DNA of 64,000 nt from Pseudogulbenkiania subflava DSM 22618 (GTDB taxonomy: Bacteria; Pseudomonadota; Gammaproteobacteria; Burkholderiales; Chromobacteriaceae), in assembly GCF_900177275.1 (NCBI RefSeq), contig NZ_FXAG01000009.1:92094-156093 (forward strand), written 5' to 3'. Both the position numbers and the translations under genes were made by a program. Positions 36,947-46,381 of this stretch are shown in pieces (position 1 is the first letter of the stretch; each line of letters begins with the position of its first letter). A model generated the notes under the pieces. That model searched no databases. It saw only the letters and a list, made by a program, of their open reading frames with translations, and had not been told where the DNA came from.

Positions 36947-38970
36947 TGTTTTGCCATTAGAAGCAGCGCAACCAAAGTGAGGAAGCTGTACAGCAGGTAA
37001 ACCGCAATCCGGCCCTTCTGAAGCATTCCCACCCACTGTGAAATGCGCTCGACCCAGCGCGCAATCGGAAGATATAACCAGTACCAAAGAGGGTCTTCGA
37101 CCAAGACCCGGTAACGTGGCTGGGCATCAAATGGTGACGGTAACTCACGCTCCATGCGGAAGAACGGCTCAAATATCTGCCGAATCGGTTGCCCAAAGCC
37201 TTCCGCGGTATCTTGCATACGTGCGTTCTGCAAGGGGTAACCACAGTCCCATGGAGCCGATCGACGTAACCGACCATGATAGAACAAGCGGACTAATATG
37301 TAGGCGAGCGTGCAGCTCGCAGCCACCCCTAGTAGGAAAATAACCGGTCCATAACTGGCTCGCGCAACGGAAATCGGAGCCAAGAGCCACCATGCGTTAG
37401 CCGCAATAGATGGCGAGAGGTCGAATAAGCTGAGTTGTTTTATTACAGGGCTGATTGCCTTTAAGATCTGTGAAGGCATAAGCCCAAGCAATATGGAGAT
37501 GGCAACAAGCCACAGCATGCCTATTTTCTCCAACGTACCGGCATCATGTGCCTGCGCCAACTTTTCTTCACGTGGCCGCCCCAGGAAGATCACGCCAAAA
37601 AACTTGACCATGGTGTATCCGGCCAACGCCGCGATCAGCGCAATGGCAGCGGCAACCACCGGAATCAGCATGTTGAGGAAACTATTTGGAAGCCCGGGGG
37701 TGAACAGGAAGCTTTGCAGCAGTAGCCATTCGGAAACAAACCCGCCGAGTGGAGGCAAGCCGGCGCTGGCCAGTGCGCCAATCAACGACAACCATGCTAC
37801 CCAAGGCGTGTAACGGATCAGCCCTCCGAGTCGCCCGAGGTTACGCTCTCCGGTCGCGTGCAGCACTGAACCCGTACAGACAAACAACAGGCTTTTGAAG
37901 GCCGCGTGGCTAGCCACATGATAGAGGGCAGCAGCCAGTGCCAGCGCAGCCAAGGCGGACATGTGATACGCATAGAACAGCAGACTGAGGCCCATGCCGA
38001 CCATGATCAGGCCGATGTTCTCGATCGACGAGTAGGCCAACAAACGCTTCATATCGACCTGCACCGCACTGAACACCACCCCGAACAGCGCGGTAAGCAG
38101 TCCGACACTCAGCAGCAATACCCCCCACCACCACAACTGAACGGACAACAGGTCAAAAGTCACACGCAACAGGCCGTAAACGGCTGTCTTCAACATCACC
38201 CCACTCATCAATGCGGAAACCGGGGATGGCGCAGCCGGGTGCGCTTCCGGTAGCCAGACATGCAGTGGCAAGATGCCTGCCTTTGCACCGAAACCGAATA
38301 GCGCCAGCAAGAATGCTATGGAGGCCCAAAAAGGCGACAGATGCTGTGCGCGCATGTTGTTGAAGGTGTAGTCACCACTATTGGCCTGTAAGACCCCGAA
38401 GCACAGGAGAATCGCGATAGCACCAACGTGTGCCAGTAGTAGATAGAGATAGCCAGCCTGCCGTATTTCGGCGATGCGATGATTGGCGGTGACCAGAAAG
38501 AATGACGATAGCGCCATCGTCTCCCACATCACCATGAAGACATAGGCGTCGTCAGCCAAAACCACCAACGCCATACTGGCAAGAAATAGGTGGTACTGAA
38601 GACACAGTAGGCCTGGTGGTGTGCCTTCTCCCTTGCGAAAATAACCGGCGGCAAACAGTGAAACACCTGTTGTCACTCCCCCTAACACCATCAGGAACAG
38701 CGCTGACAGGCTATCCAACCGAAGATGGAAATTTAGTCCAGGCAAGCCGAACGGTAACTCGGCGACTTCGGCAGCCCCTCCCATTGCGCTGGCCGCCGCC
38801 ACACAAAGTACCAGCGACGCGGCAGCCCCCATTGGGAAGAACACCTTTGCCACCAGCGCAAATCGATGTAAGGCAAGCACACCGAACGTTCCAATGGCCA
38901 ACCAAACGGTCAGGACAACCAGCATCCAGTCCAGCGGCAGAAGGCCTGACCACCAATCGACTAATTGCAT
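36943..38970 (-). CDS. hyfB: Hyf-like large antiporter-type subunit HyfB
   Basis: A 675-residue membrane protein related to NuoL/M: VMWETMALSSFFLV, LHVWLPEAHPAAPSPVSALMSGV and RLLAYSSIENIGLIMVGM carry the channel lysine and glutamate motifs. A long C-terminal part runs to residue 675, as in HyfB. It is the first gene of hyfBCEFGI. No HyfA, HyfD or HyfH ferredoxin, hyp maturation genes or formate dehydrogenase lie nearby. Confidence 0.9.
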   Translation of the reverse strand: MQLVDWWSGLLPLDWMLVVLTVWLAIGTFGVLALHRFALVAKVFFPMGAAASLVLCVAAASAMGGAAEVAELPFGLPGLNFHLRLDSLSALFLMVLGGVTTGVSLFAAGYFRKGEGTPPGLLCLQYHLFLASMALVVLADDAYVFMVMWETMALSSFFLVTANHRIAEIRQAGYLYLLLAHVGAIAILLCFGVLQANSGDYTFNNMRAQHLSPFWASIAFLLALFGFGAKAGILPLHVWLPEAHPAAPSPVSALMSGVMLKTAVYGLLRVTFDLLSVQLWWWGVLLLSVGLLTALFGVVFSAVQVDMKRLLAYSSIENIGLIMVGMGLSLLFYAYHMSALAALALAAALYHVASHAAFKSLLFVCTGSVLHATGERNLGRLGGLIRYTPWVAWLSLIGALASAGLPPLGGFVSEWLLLQSFLFTPGLPNSFLNMLIPVVAAAIALIAALAGYTMVKFFGVIFLGRPREEKLAQAHDAGTLEKIGMLWLVAISILLGLMPSQILKAISPVIKQLSLFDLSPSIAANAWWLLAPISVARASYGPVIFLLGVAASCTLAYILVRLFYHGRLRRSAPWDCGYPLQNARMQDTAEGFGQPIRQIFEPFFRMERELPSPFDAQPRYRVLVEDPLWYWLYLPIARWVERISQWVGMLQKGRIAVYLLYSFLTLVALLLMAKQ

Positions 38971-39338
38971 ATCATCTTCTGCTTATCTCCGGTTTTCGCT
39001 GTAACCGGGTGGGTTAGGAGTCGGCGTAAGCCGCATGCCGAATCCCGTTGCCATGGGTGTGTGAGCGGTAGATTCTGGATCATGGATCAATCATACGATT
39101 GGCCATACATGCAATTTAAATGATAATACAGTTACCATTATTTGCAACCAGTCGCGACGAGACTGACGACTGCAAAAGACCTTCTATTCTTAATATTGAG
39201 TACTGCTGCGTACGCACGCATAACCGAACCTGAACTTGGATACACTGGCTGCAAAGGGGGATGGGAAGCCGCCGCAGGAGTGCGTAGCGTACTGCTGCGA
39301 AGCAGTCTTGATCAGTCTAGCAACGGTGAATCCTAACC
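38971..39338. other. 368-base divergent intergenic region
   Basis: This gap separates the divergent hyfB-type operon and the penicillin-binding protein gene and must hold both promoters. It contains an AT-rich stretch (39100-39145). No RNA gene or clear operator was recognised. Confidence 0.35.
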
Positions 39339-42300
39339 ATGGCCGCCTCAGAAGAAGAGCTGCAGGTACAGAAACCATCATCAATTTCCGCAAAACGAGT
39401 AGTCTCCGTTACCCTGTTGGTAACGATACCAATCGTTGTCTTTCTGGTGCTCGACGAATTCCACAGTTCGCGGTGGCAGGCGAAATTTCTTACCCGTCTG
39501 GGTCAAGAGCTGACCTTTCAAGTCGCCCCCGGGAAGAGCAACTCAATCCGCTACCCTACGAGGGGCGGACCGTATGATCAGCGCCTCGGCTACGCCAACC
39601 TGCCGAACTATGTGGAACGGTTGCAGGCGCGGGGCTTTACCGTGGCGGCCCAGGCACAGCAGTCCTCCTGCATGGCGCAACTGTTCGACCAGGGCCTGTT
39701 CATGCCCTATCGTGAAAAAGATCAGGCCGGGCTTAAGCTAATCGATAGCCACCATTTGCCTATCTATGCTTCGTACGCTCCGCAGCGTATTTACCCCAAC
39801 TTCCAGTCCTTGCCGCGCCCGCTGGTCAACGCGCTACTCTACATCGAAAACCACAGCTTGCTCGACGAAGGGGCACCTCAGCGCAATCCGGCAATTGAGT
39901 GGTCTCGCTTTGGCCGGGCGTTAAGCGACGAAGCGATACACCTAGTGTATTCAGGCTACCACCCAGCAGGTGGTAGCACGTTGGCTACCCAGATCGAGAA
40001 ATACCGCCATTCGCCGGATGGTCGTACCAACTCGCCGAGAGAGAAGATGCGTCAGATGGTTTCGGCCTCGGTACGGGCTTACCTGCAAGGAGAAGACACC
40101 ACCGTCGTGAGGCAGCAGCTAGTGGTCAATTACCTCAATACGGTGCCACTTGCCGCGCGTGCCGGCTTCGGGGAAATCGCCGGGGTCGGCGATGGGCTCT
40201 GGGCTTGGTACGGGCGGGATTTCAAACAGGTGAACCGGCTACTCAACGATGACCCTGCAGGTCCGTTGCAAGAGCGTGCTCTGGTGTTCAAGGAGGTGCT
40301 CAGCCTGATGATTTCGCAGCGCCGCCCGTCCTACTACCTGAGCGGTGACATGAAGGCGCTCGAGTCCCTGACCAATTCTTACCTGCGCTTGATGGCTAAA
40401 GACAATGTAATTACTCCCGCGCTGCGTGACGCTGCACTCAAGCAGTCACTCCGTCAGCAGAAAGAACGCGTGCGATTGCCAACCCAACCTCCGATCGAAC
40501 GAAAGGGGGTCAACGCCGTACGTATCAAGCTCGCCGCGCTCCTCGGCGTTCCGCAGATGTACGACCTGGATCGTCTGGATCTGACAGTCAATAGTACGCT
40601 TGACTCCAGATTGCAGCAGGAGGTGACGGCAGAGCTAATCAAGTTGCGTGACCCGGACTATGCCTATTCCGTCGGCCTTAATGATCAGCACTTGCTCGAA
40701 CACGGCGACCCGCACGGTGTTACCTACAGCTTTACGTTGATTGAAAGCACGCCGCAAGGTAACAAGGTGCGGGTACAGGCTGACAATTTCGACCAGCCGT
40801 TCGATATCAACGATGGCACCAAGCTTGACCTCGGCTCAACTGCCAAGCTGCGCACGCTCCTCAACTATCTGGAAATCATCGCCGACCTGCACAAGCAATA
40901 CGGCAGCCTTGGCAAGGAGGCACTGACAAAGATCCAGGCAGAACCACATGAGTCAATTATCAGGCGTTGGGTGATCGATTATCTCGCACAGGCTTCCGAC
41001 CGTAGCCTTACAGCCATGCTGGAAGCTTCGCTGCAGCGTCAATACTCTGCCAACCCGGGAGAAAGCTTCTTTACCGGCGGTGGGTTGCATACGTTCGAGA
41101 ACTTTGACAAAGCCGACAACTTCCGAACCCTCACCGTGCGTGAAGCCGTGCGTCGCTCGGTAAACCTGGTGTTCATCCGGCTCATGCGTGACGTGGTGCA
41201 TTACTACATGGAGCCAGCGTCCGGTTCGAGTGAGCAACTGCTGGAAAACGTGGACAACCCGCAGCGTCAAGAGTATTTGCGGCGATTCGCTGACCGTGAA
41301 GGTCGCACTTTTCTGTCGGCGTTTTACCACAAATACCAAGGCAAGAGTATCGAGGAGTCAGAAGCCCGCCTGATGGAAGGCATCCATCCGAGCCCGAAGC
41401 GGCTCGCGGTAATTTTCCGCAGCATTGCACCGAATGCAAGTCTGGACCAGTTCGTTGTCTTCATGTCGACCTACCTGCCGACGGCCGGCGGTGATCACGA
41501 AATGCTCGCCAAATTGTATGATGACTACTCGCCGCAACGTTTCAATCTCCAGGATCGCGGTTACTTGGCCGGGATCCACCCGCTTGAGCTCTGGCTCTTG
41601 GCCTATCTACGTGCTCACCCGACCGCGGGCTATTCCGAAATCGTCAGAGCCAGCGTCGAGGAGCGCCAGGAGGTTTACCAGTGGCTGTTCAAAAGCAGGC
41701 GAAAGCACGCACAGGACAAACGCATCAAGGAATTATTGGAAGCAGACGGCTTCAAACAGGTACATAAAGCGTGGAAACGGCTAGGCTACCCATTCGATTC
41801 ACTGGTGCCATCCTATGCAACGGCAATTGGAGCCTCTGCCGACCGCCCGGCAGCCTTGGCCGCATTGATGGGAATTGTCGTCAACGATGGCGTACACTTG
41901 CCGATCTCACACATTGACAGCCTGCATTTCGCCGCTAACACGCCCTATGACACCTTGTTGTTCAATGCCCTAAACAAGGGTGAGCGAGTGTTGCCGCCCG
42001 AGATTCCACAACTGGTTCGCCAAGTGCTGTCTGAAGTGGTCGACCAAGGGACCGCCCGTCGACTCGCCGGAGCCTTCAATCTGCCGAATGGCGCTCATGT
42101 GATGGTCGGCGGCAAGACGGGTACCGGTGACAACCGCTTCAAGACTTTTGCTAAGGGCGGGGGGCTGATATCGGAGCGAGTGGTCAGCCGCTCTGGGGCG
42201 TTTGTGTTCTATCTCGGAGACCACTATTTTGGCACGCTGGTTGCCTATGTGGCCGGGCCGCAAGCCGCCGATTACAAGTTCACCAGCGCCTTGCCGGTAC

Positions 42301-42425
42301 AGATCCTGAAAGTGCTCGCTCCAACATTGAAGCAGCGGCTCAACCTTGGAGTGGACTCACAGCTCGCCTTGATGACCCTTAAAAAGCCAATCAGTAACGC
42401 TTCCGGTATTGCCATGGTGAAATAA
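39339..42425 (+). CDS. Large divergent penicillin-binding protein (transglycosylase-transpeptidase)
   Basis: A 1028-residue membrane-anchored protein: a short cytoplasmic tail, one membrane segment (residues about 22-40), and a GT51 transglycosylase domain (YIENHSLLDEG, then GGSTLATQIEKYRHSP). A transpeptidase domain follows with S500-T-A-K503, SVN in VRRSVNLVF, and K926-T-G-T. It would polymerise and cross-link peptidoglycan. The transglycosylase region is unusual (ENHSLLDEG in place of EDRRFYEH) and long inserts separate the motifs. It is chromosomal in type and looks misplaced among mobile genes. Confidence 0.85.
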   Translation: MAASEEELQVQKPSSISAKRVVSVTLLVTIPIVVFLVLDEFHSSRWQAKFLTRLGQELTFQVAPGKSNSIRYPTRGGPYDQRLGYANLPNYVERLQARGFTVAAQAQQSSCMAQLFDQGLFMPYREKDQAGLKLIDSHHLPIYASYAPQRIYPNFQSLPRPLVNALLYIENHSLLDEGAPQRNPAIEWSRFGRALSDEAIHLVYSGYHPAGGSTLATQIEKYRHSPDGRTNSPREKMRQMVSASVRAYLQGEDTTVVRQQLVVNYLNTVPLAARAGFGEIAGVGDGLWAWYGRDFKQVNRLLNDDPAGPLQERALVFKEVLSLMISQRRPSYYLSGDMKALESLTNSYLRLMAKDNVITPALRDAALKQSLRQQKERVRLPTQPPIERKGVNAVRIKLAALLGVPQMYDLDRLDLTVNSTLDSRLQQEVTAELIKLRDPDYAYSVGLNDQHLLEHGDPHGVTYSFTLIESTPQGNKVRVQADNFDQPFDINDGTKLDLGSTAKLRTLLNYLEIIADLHKQYGSLGKEALTKIQAEPHESIIRRWVIDYLAQASDRSLTAMLEASLQRQYSANPGESFFTGGGLHTFENFDKADNFRTLTVREAVRRSVNLVFIRLMRDVVHYYMEPASGSSEQLLENVDNPQRQEYLRRFADREGRTFLSAFYHKYQGKSIEESEARLMEGIHPSPKRLAVIFRSIAPNASLDQFVVFMSTYLPTAGGDHEMLAKLYDDYSPQRFNLQDRGYLAGIHPLELWLLAYLRAHPTAGYSEIVRASVEERQEVYQWLFKSRRKHAQDKRIKELLEADGFKQVHKAWKRLGYPFDSLVPSYATAIGASADRPAALAALMGIVVNDGVHLPISHIDSLHFAANTPYDTLLFNALNKGERVLPPEIPQLVRQVLSEVVDQGTARRLAGAFNLPNGAHVMVGGKTGTGDNRFKTFAKGGGLISERVVSRSGAFVFYLGDHYFGTLVAYVAGPQAADYKFTSALPVQILKVLAPTLKQRLNLGVDSQLALMTLKKPISNASGIAMVK

Positions 42426-42535
42426 AAGACAGTGCTAGCAAAATACCGGCCTACGAAACATAACGGAAAGATTTTCGGCTTTTTGTGTGCTAATCCTATC
42501 GCTGCGTAAAATGTGATAGTTATCAAGGAATTCTC

Positions 42536-42745
42536 GTGGAAAGCTTATGGGTCAGCTTGGGAAATATCTTTCATTCTGTAAGGACAATATTGCGTGCACT
42601 TACGGGGGTTGGCAGAAGCAAAGATCACCGCAAATCGATTGAGGGGCTTAACTTCAAGCACATCTTGATTGCCGGTATAATTGTAGTGGTTTTGCTTGTC
42701 TCCGGACTAACGGCCCTTGCCAGATTCATCGCAAGTCTAGGTTAA
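42536..42745 (+). CDS. Small single-helix membrane protein of unknown function
   Basis: A 69-residue protein starting at GTG 42536 (AAGGAATTCTC upstream). Residues about 1-38 are amphipathic and basic, followed by one membrane segment (ILIAGIIVVVLLVSGLTALA). No family is recognised. It lies 33 bases before the YkgJ-type gene. Confidence 0.6.
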   Translation: MESLWVSLGNIFHSVRTILRALTGVGRSKDHRKSIEGLNFKHILIAGIIVVVLLVSGLTALARFIASLG

Positions 42746-42777
42746 ATCTAGTCTATTTTTTCAAGGGATATCATTTA

Positions 42778-43128
42778 ATGACAATCAATAGTCAAAAAAT
42801 ACGCTTCTTCCGGTCACAGATTCCGTCCTTCGAGTGTGAACCGGGCTGCCATGACTGCTGCGGACCGGTAACGACCTCCACTGACGAGATGGCAAGACTT
42901 CCAATTAAGAGCGACCGTGATCATGAGATTGCGCTTGCGAATTTGAGCTGCCCACACCTTGGCAACGGATGCGAAGTGTATGCTGAACGTCCGTTGATTT
43001 GCCGCCTATTCGGTACGACACCAAGACTCGTCTGCCCGAAAGGGAATCGTCCAGTGAAGATGATTCACCCACAAATTGAAGAGCGAATTCATCAATTTTT
43101 TGTAGAGACACGCCACGTATTGGTTTGA
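42778..43128 (+). CDS. YkgJ-family cysteine-cluster protein
   Basis: A 116-residue protein with the YkgJ/CxxCxxCC pattern: FECEPGCHDCCGPV near residue 20, SCPHLGNGCEVYAERPLICRLFG, then CPKG. The cysteines probably bind an iron-sulphur cluster or zinc. ATG 42778 follows AAGGGATATC. The function is not known; members often occur as single genes. Confidence 0.85.
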   Translation: MTINSQKIRFFRSQIPSFECEPGCHDCCGPVTTSTDEMARLPIKSDRDHEIALANLSCPHLGNGCEVYAERPLICRLFGTTPRLVCPKGNRPVKMIHPQIEERIHQFFVETRHVLV

Positions 43129-43223
43129 TGCCTCATCTTTTCTGAGGGCTTGTCGAAGATACCGCTTCTTGCAGATTTAGCATCGTCTCTCGGGCCGGCT
43201 AGAACAACCAATTTCTTGAAATT

Positions 43224-43248
43224 AAAAAAATGGGAGGCAGAGCCTCCC
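43224..43248 (-). terminator. Terminator of the minus-strand module A operon
   Basis: On the minus strand GGGAGGC-TCT-GCCTCCC is followed by ATTTTTTTAATT. It is 100 bases past the stop of the last gene (43349). Confidence 0.85.
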
Positions 43249-43348
43249 TAAAAGTCGCATGAATTATCTTTCGCCACCAGTCAAACGCCTGATCGCTACC
43301 AGACTTTACTCTTGGCCATCAAATGCATGCCTTTCCGGCAATCACCAT

Positions 43349-44005
43349 TTATTGAACATTCTGTAGCTGGCTTTGTTGGCACAACTGTTGCATCTGCTCC
43401 AGATAGAAAAACAGATCTAACCCGATTTTCTTCTGTACTTCCTGAGCTCTTTTTTTCATATCAAGTAGATCGAGCATAGGCATACCTTTTAACGCTAGCG
43501 AGATCAAATTTGACCCGCCTTTCGTCAGCATCCGATAGGCCTGGCGTTCAAAAGTATCTCTTAGATATACACGGCAGGCTGCAGTACGTTTCAAGTCTCC
43601 GGTAAAGTTGGCGACTACGATGCCTTTTTCGCGCAATGCCAAATGGCAACCGTCATAGAAAAATTGCCGCCTCAAAGGTGCAGACACGGTTTTTTTGCTA
43701 TAGACGTCCAAAAGGATCGCATCGACAGCATTGCTCTTGTGGCTTAGATAGATGCCTGCATCGGCGTTAATCACGCGGAGATTGTCAAGATTGCTTGACG
43801 CAGCTTCTTCATTTCGCATTGCCAAGGTGTTCTTGTCCACTTCCAGCATCGTGACAATGGCATCAGGAAAGCATTGCGTACAAAATATTGGTAAAAAACT
43901 ATTATTTCCACCGACTATCAAGATATCCTTGGGTTCGGAAATAAATAGTGAGAAGCTCATCATCGCTTCGGCGCAGGCCTGTATTTGAGGATTGATTAGA
44001 TTCAT
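43349..44005 (-). CDS. Spermidine-synthase-like methyltransferase-fold protein (module A, second copy)
   Basis: A 218-residue Rossmann-fold protein: DILIVGGNNSFLPIFCTQCFP (nucleotide loop region), VTMLEVDKNTLAM, and VDAILLDVYSKK at the aminopropyltransferase Asp site, then FFYDGCHLALREKGIVVANFTGD. It is shorter than SpeE, lacks the N-terminal beta domain, and its G-G-N-N loop differs from the GGGxGG of SpeE. ATG 44005 is chosen because upstream residues in frame look unlike the family. It is the last gene of module A; a terminator follows. Confidence 0.72.
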   Translation of the reverse strand: MNLINPQIQACAEAMMSFSLFISEPKDILIVGGNNSFLPIFCTQCFPDAIVTMLEVDKNTLAMRNEEAASSNLDNLRVINADAGIYLSHKSNAVDAILLDVYSKKTVSAPLRRQFFYDGCHLALREKGIVVANFTGDLKRTAACRVYLRDTFERQAYRMLTKGGSNLISLALKGMPMLDLLDMKKRAQEVQKKIGLDLFFYLEQMQQLCQQSQLQNVQ

Positions 44006-44078
44006 TGCAATTGAGTACCAAGACCTATTTGAATAATGAAATGAATAATTTCCGACATAAACATACTGCGTTTGGATC

Positions 44079-44840
44079 TCAACGACGACGATATAACAGA
44101 CGCCAACGATAACGAAAGTCATCCAGGATAGGTACTGTCGCCAGAACCATCAGCCATACCGACAGCGGAATCGTGGCAATAAATCCTATTCTCTTGAATC
44201 CAACCGCCCCAACGATACCTCCGACGCAGAAACTGCTTAGCAGAATAGTATGCAGCTTTAACTTGTCTCGATTAGCCAGTACTGCTGGCTGTGGCGTGGA
44301 CTTGCGATTAACGTAGAATAGTTTCCCAAGTTCGATTCCGATGTCGGTCGATAGCCCTGTGACATGAGTGGTACGTATAACGGCGCCGGAGATTTTGGTA
44401 ATGATGGCATTCTGTAAGCCCATGATGTAACAGAGCAGCAGCACTGTCGCTGGCGCTAAGAACTCGCGGACCTCCGCCAAATATGCACCAGCCAGACCGA
44501 ACAAGAGAAGGAGAGCCGCTTCCAGCAACAAGCTGAGCGCATAGCGGCTTCGTAATGATCGCCGCTTGGCCCAGTTGATCAGGAGCGCTGTAGTGGCCGC
44601 CCCTGCCAAGAAGGCCAGAACAGATACGAATCCAGCGAGCACCACCCATGATTCTCCCAGGGCGGTTGCATCCGCCATGCTTGAGACAATCCCCGTCATA
44701 TGTGATGTGTACTGTCCTATGGCAAGAAAGCCACCTGCATTCATTGCTCCAGCAATAAAAGCCAAGGAGTAGCCTAAATGGCGATCTGCCTGCAGATCTC
44801 GCTTATGACCGGTTAGTCTACGAAGATATTTGATAGCCAT
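44079..44840 (-). CDS. DUF1275/YoaK-family membrane protein
   Basis: A 253-residue protein with about six membrane segments and DUF1275 signatures: FIAGAMNAGGFLAIGQYTSHMTGIVSSMA and LCYIMGLQNAIITKISGAVIRTTHVTGLSTDIGIELG. It overlaps the upstream spermidine-synthase-like gene by 23 bases and precedes the second such gene. Members of the family are common but have no agreed function; a small-molecule exporter is one possibility. Confidence 0.9.
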   Translation of the reverse strand: MAIKYLRRLTGHKRDLQADRHLGYSLAFIAGAMNAGGFLAIGQYTSHMTGIVSSMADATALGESWVVLAGFVSVLAFLAGAATTALLINWAKRRSLRSRYALSLLLEAALLLLFGLAGAYLAEVREFLAPATVLLLCYIMGLQNAIITKISGAVIRTTHVTGLSTDIGIELGKLFYVNRKSTPQPAVLANRDKLKLHTILLSSFCVGGIVGAVGFKRIGFIATIPLSVWLMVLATVPILDDFRYRWRLLYRRR

Positions 44841-45639
44841 GGTTTTTCTGCCTAGACAAGAAATAACCGTTGCGAAGACTTGCCGTGAGCATGCGCGCGG
44901 TGGTCTGCAAGGAAATCGGGTGATGCTTCTCCAGATATCGTGCCTGCGCTAATAACTGCTTTTCTGAAAAACGTAGGCCATTCCCCTTCATCGCGAAGAC
45001 GATCTTGTTAGTGCAATCTTCCGATTGAACAACTACGGTATTGTCATTAAAGCTGTGCCGTATGCGGGAGACATAACTCCCAATTTGTCGATCGCCCCCA
45101 CACATATTTACAACCATGACCCCTTGTGCATCCAAGGCGTCGAAGCAATCGTCATAGAAACGCTGAGTGCACAGTGACTTTGCCTGACCGTCAATATCAT
45201 AACCATCCACCATCAGGATATCGATCTCTGCTGAGGAGTTAGTGATATGCTCTGCCCCGTCTCCGCAATGGATGTGGAAACGTGCGCTATCGGCAGGTAT
45301 CGCAAACTCATTCCGAAATCCAATAACTTCTTGACTGATTTCGATAATGGAAATGTCTGCATCCGGCAGGTAACGATGGCAATACTTTGCCAGTGAGCCA
45401 CCGCCCAGCCCAATCATGGTGATGCGTCTCGGTTTGGGGTTGAATAGCAAGCATCCCATCATCGTGCGGGTATACCCCAGAACCAGACTGTCCGGTTGTG
45501 CCGGGTCCATACGACTCTGCACGGTAGAAATATCGAAGGAGAGAGACAGCTTGCCACCCTCTTCATAGAGGAAAGGCTTGCCGGTTAGGCTGCCCGCCAG
45601 CAAATCTGCAAATCGGTGAAGAGGTGGAAAGTGACTCAT
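44818..45639 (-). CDS. Spermidine-synthase-like protein (module A)
   Basis: A 273-residue protein with an N-terminal extension and an aminopropyltransferase-type core: RITMIGLGGGSLAKYCHRYLP (the GGGS loop), ISIIEISQEVIGFRNEF, IDILMVDGYDIDG in place of the DCxD proton-relay of SpeE, then YDDCFDALDAQGVMVVNMCGG. The aspartate remains but cofactor-site details differ, so the donor may be SAM or decarboxylated SAM. A close paralogue lies at 50025-50819. It overlaps both neighbours, consistent with one transcript. Confidence 0.82.
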   Translation of the reverse strand: MSHFPPLHRFADLLAGSLTGKPFLYEEGGKLSLSFDISTVQSRMDPAQPDSLVLGYTRTMMGCLLFNPKPRRITMIGLGGGSLAKYCHRYLPDADISIIEISQEVIGFRNEFAIPADSARFHIHCGDGAEHITNSSAEIDILMVDGYDIDGQAKSLCTQRFYDDCFDALDAQGVMVVNMCGGDRQIGSYVSRIRHSFNDNTVVVQSEDCTNKIVFAMKGNGLRFSEKQLLAQARYLEKHHPISLQTTARMLTASLRNGYFLSRQKNHGYQISS

Positions 45640-45935
45640 GTAGCATCCGGCTTGCGTCGTAGAAAATACAAGAAAGACTGCTGTTTCTGGAGAGAAACAG
45701 ACTTCGGCGTGAAACCGAGAGCACCGTCAAGAATTTCCTGCCCAAGCTCTTCGATTTTTGTCAGCGATCCTTGTACCACCAACTCGATCTCTTCGGGACG
45801 TTCCCGAACAATCCAGTAAGGCAAATTCATTTGGTGGCAAAGTGCATTGAGACGCACGGTCCAGTGCTCGCCCTGACGGCCGCCAGTGACCCTCAACGAT
45901 TCGGTCACCTCAATGGGGAGCGACTTCGACGTCAT
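45636..45935 (-). CDS. Acylphosphatase-like small protein (module A)
   Basis: A 99-residue protein whose ESLRVTGGRQGEHWTVRL ... YWIVRERPEEIELVVQGSLTKIEEL layout follows acylphosphatase. The anion loop G-R-V-Q-G-V-G-F-R is altered (GGRQGEHW) and the asparagine of W-V-R-N is absent, so catalysis is unlikely. A related protein occurs in module B (49692-49973). It is coupled by overlap to both neighbours. The role is unknown; the fold suggests a binding or regulatory partner. Confidence 0.65.
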   Translation of the reverse strand: MTSKSLPIEVTESLRVTGGRQGEHWTVRLNALCHQMNLPYWIVRERPEEIELVVQGSLTKIEELGQEILDGALGFTPKSVSLQKQQSFLYFLRRKPDAT

Positions 45936-46381
45936 GAGGCCCACCGTTTGACCCGCCGTGGCAGTTCGGTACAGAACACCATGATGTCCTCGCGTTTTTC
46001 CCACTGCTGGTCCAGCCAGAACAAGGAGCGCGCGGCATCCTCCTGTTCGATCTGAACATGCATTTTGTGAATATTGAGCGATGCCAGCTGCTCTTTCACT
46101 TTCCTCAGTAGCGACGAAGCAACATTCGCACGGAGGCAAGAAGCGGCAATCTCAAGGTGATATAGATAACCACGCCAGCCATCATGGCCACAGAACACGG
46201 CGCCAATGACGTGTGCATTTTCTTGGGCGATCCAGCAGAGGGTGGGGTTGCGCGACAGCAATCGCCATAACTCCATGCCTATCCAGTGGCGCAACTCCTC
46301 GGTTTTTGGGTTTTGCATCAGAGCAAGACAAGCATCTATGTCACGGATGGTCATGGCGCGCAAAGAAATGTCGGGACTCAT
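45932..46381 (-). CDS. GNAT-family N-acetyltransferase (module A)
   Basis: A 149-residue GNAT protein starting at ATG 46381: RAMTIRDIDACLALMQ, ALCWIAQENAHVIGAVFCGHDGWRGYLYHLEI, then the acetyl-CoA loop region SCLRANVASSLLRKV. The loop lacks the usual R/Q-x2-G-x-G/A, so coenzyme A binding may be weak. It follows the RHH gene with a four-base overlap, the order of TacAT-type toxin-antitoxin pairs. The start at 46573 is rejected because it runs through the RHH gene. Confidence 0.82.
   Translation of the reverse strand: MSPDISLRAMTIRDIDACLALMQNPKTEELRHWIGMELWRLLSRNPTLCWIAQENAHVIGAVFCGHDGWRGYLYHLEIAASCLRANVASSLLRKVKEQLASLNIHKMHVQIEQEDAARSLFWLDQQWEKREDIMVFCTELPRRVKRWAS

Noticed and set aside
31761..38970. 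Calling the complex a functional group 4 [NiFe] hydrogenase
   Set aside because: Both cysteine pairs that bind nickel are replaced in the large subunit, and no maturation genes are present.
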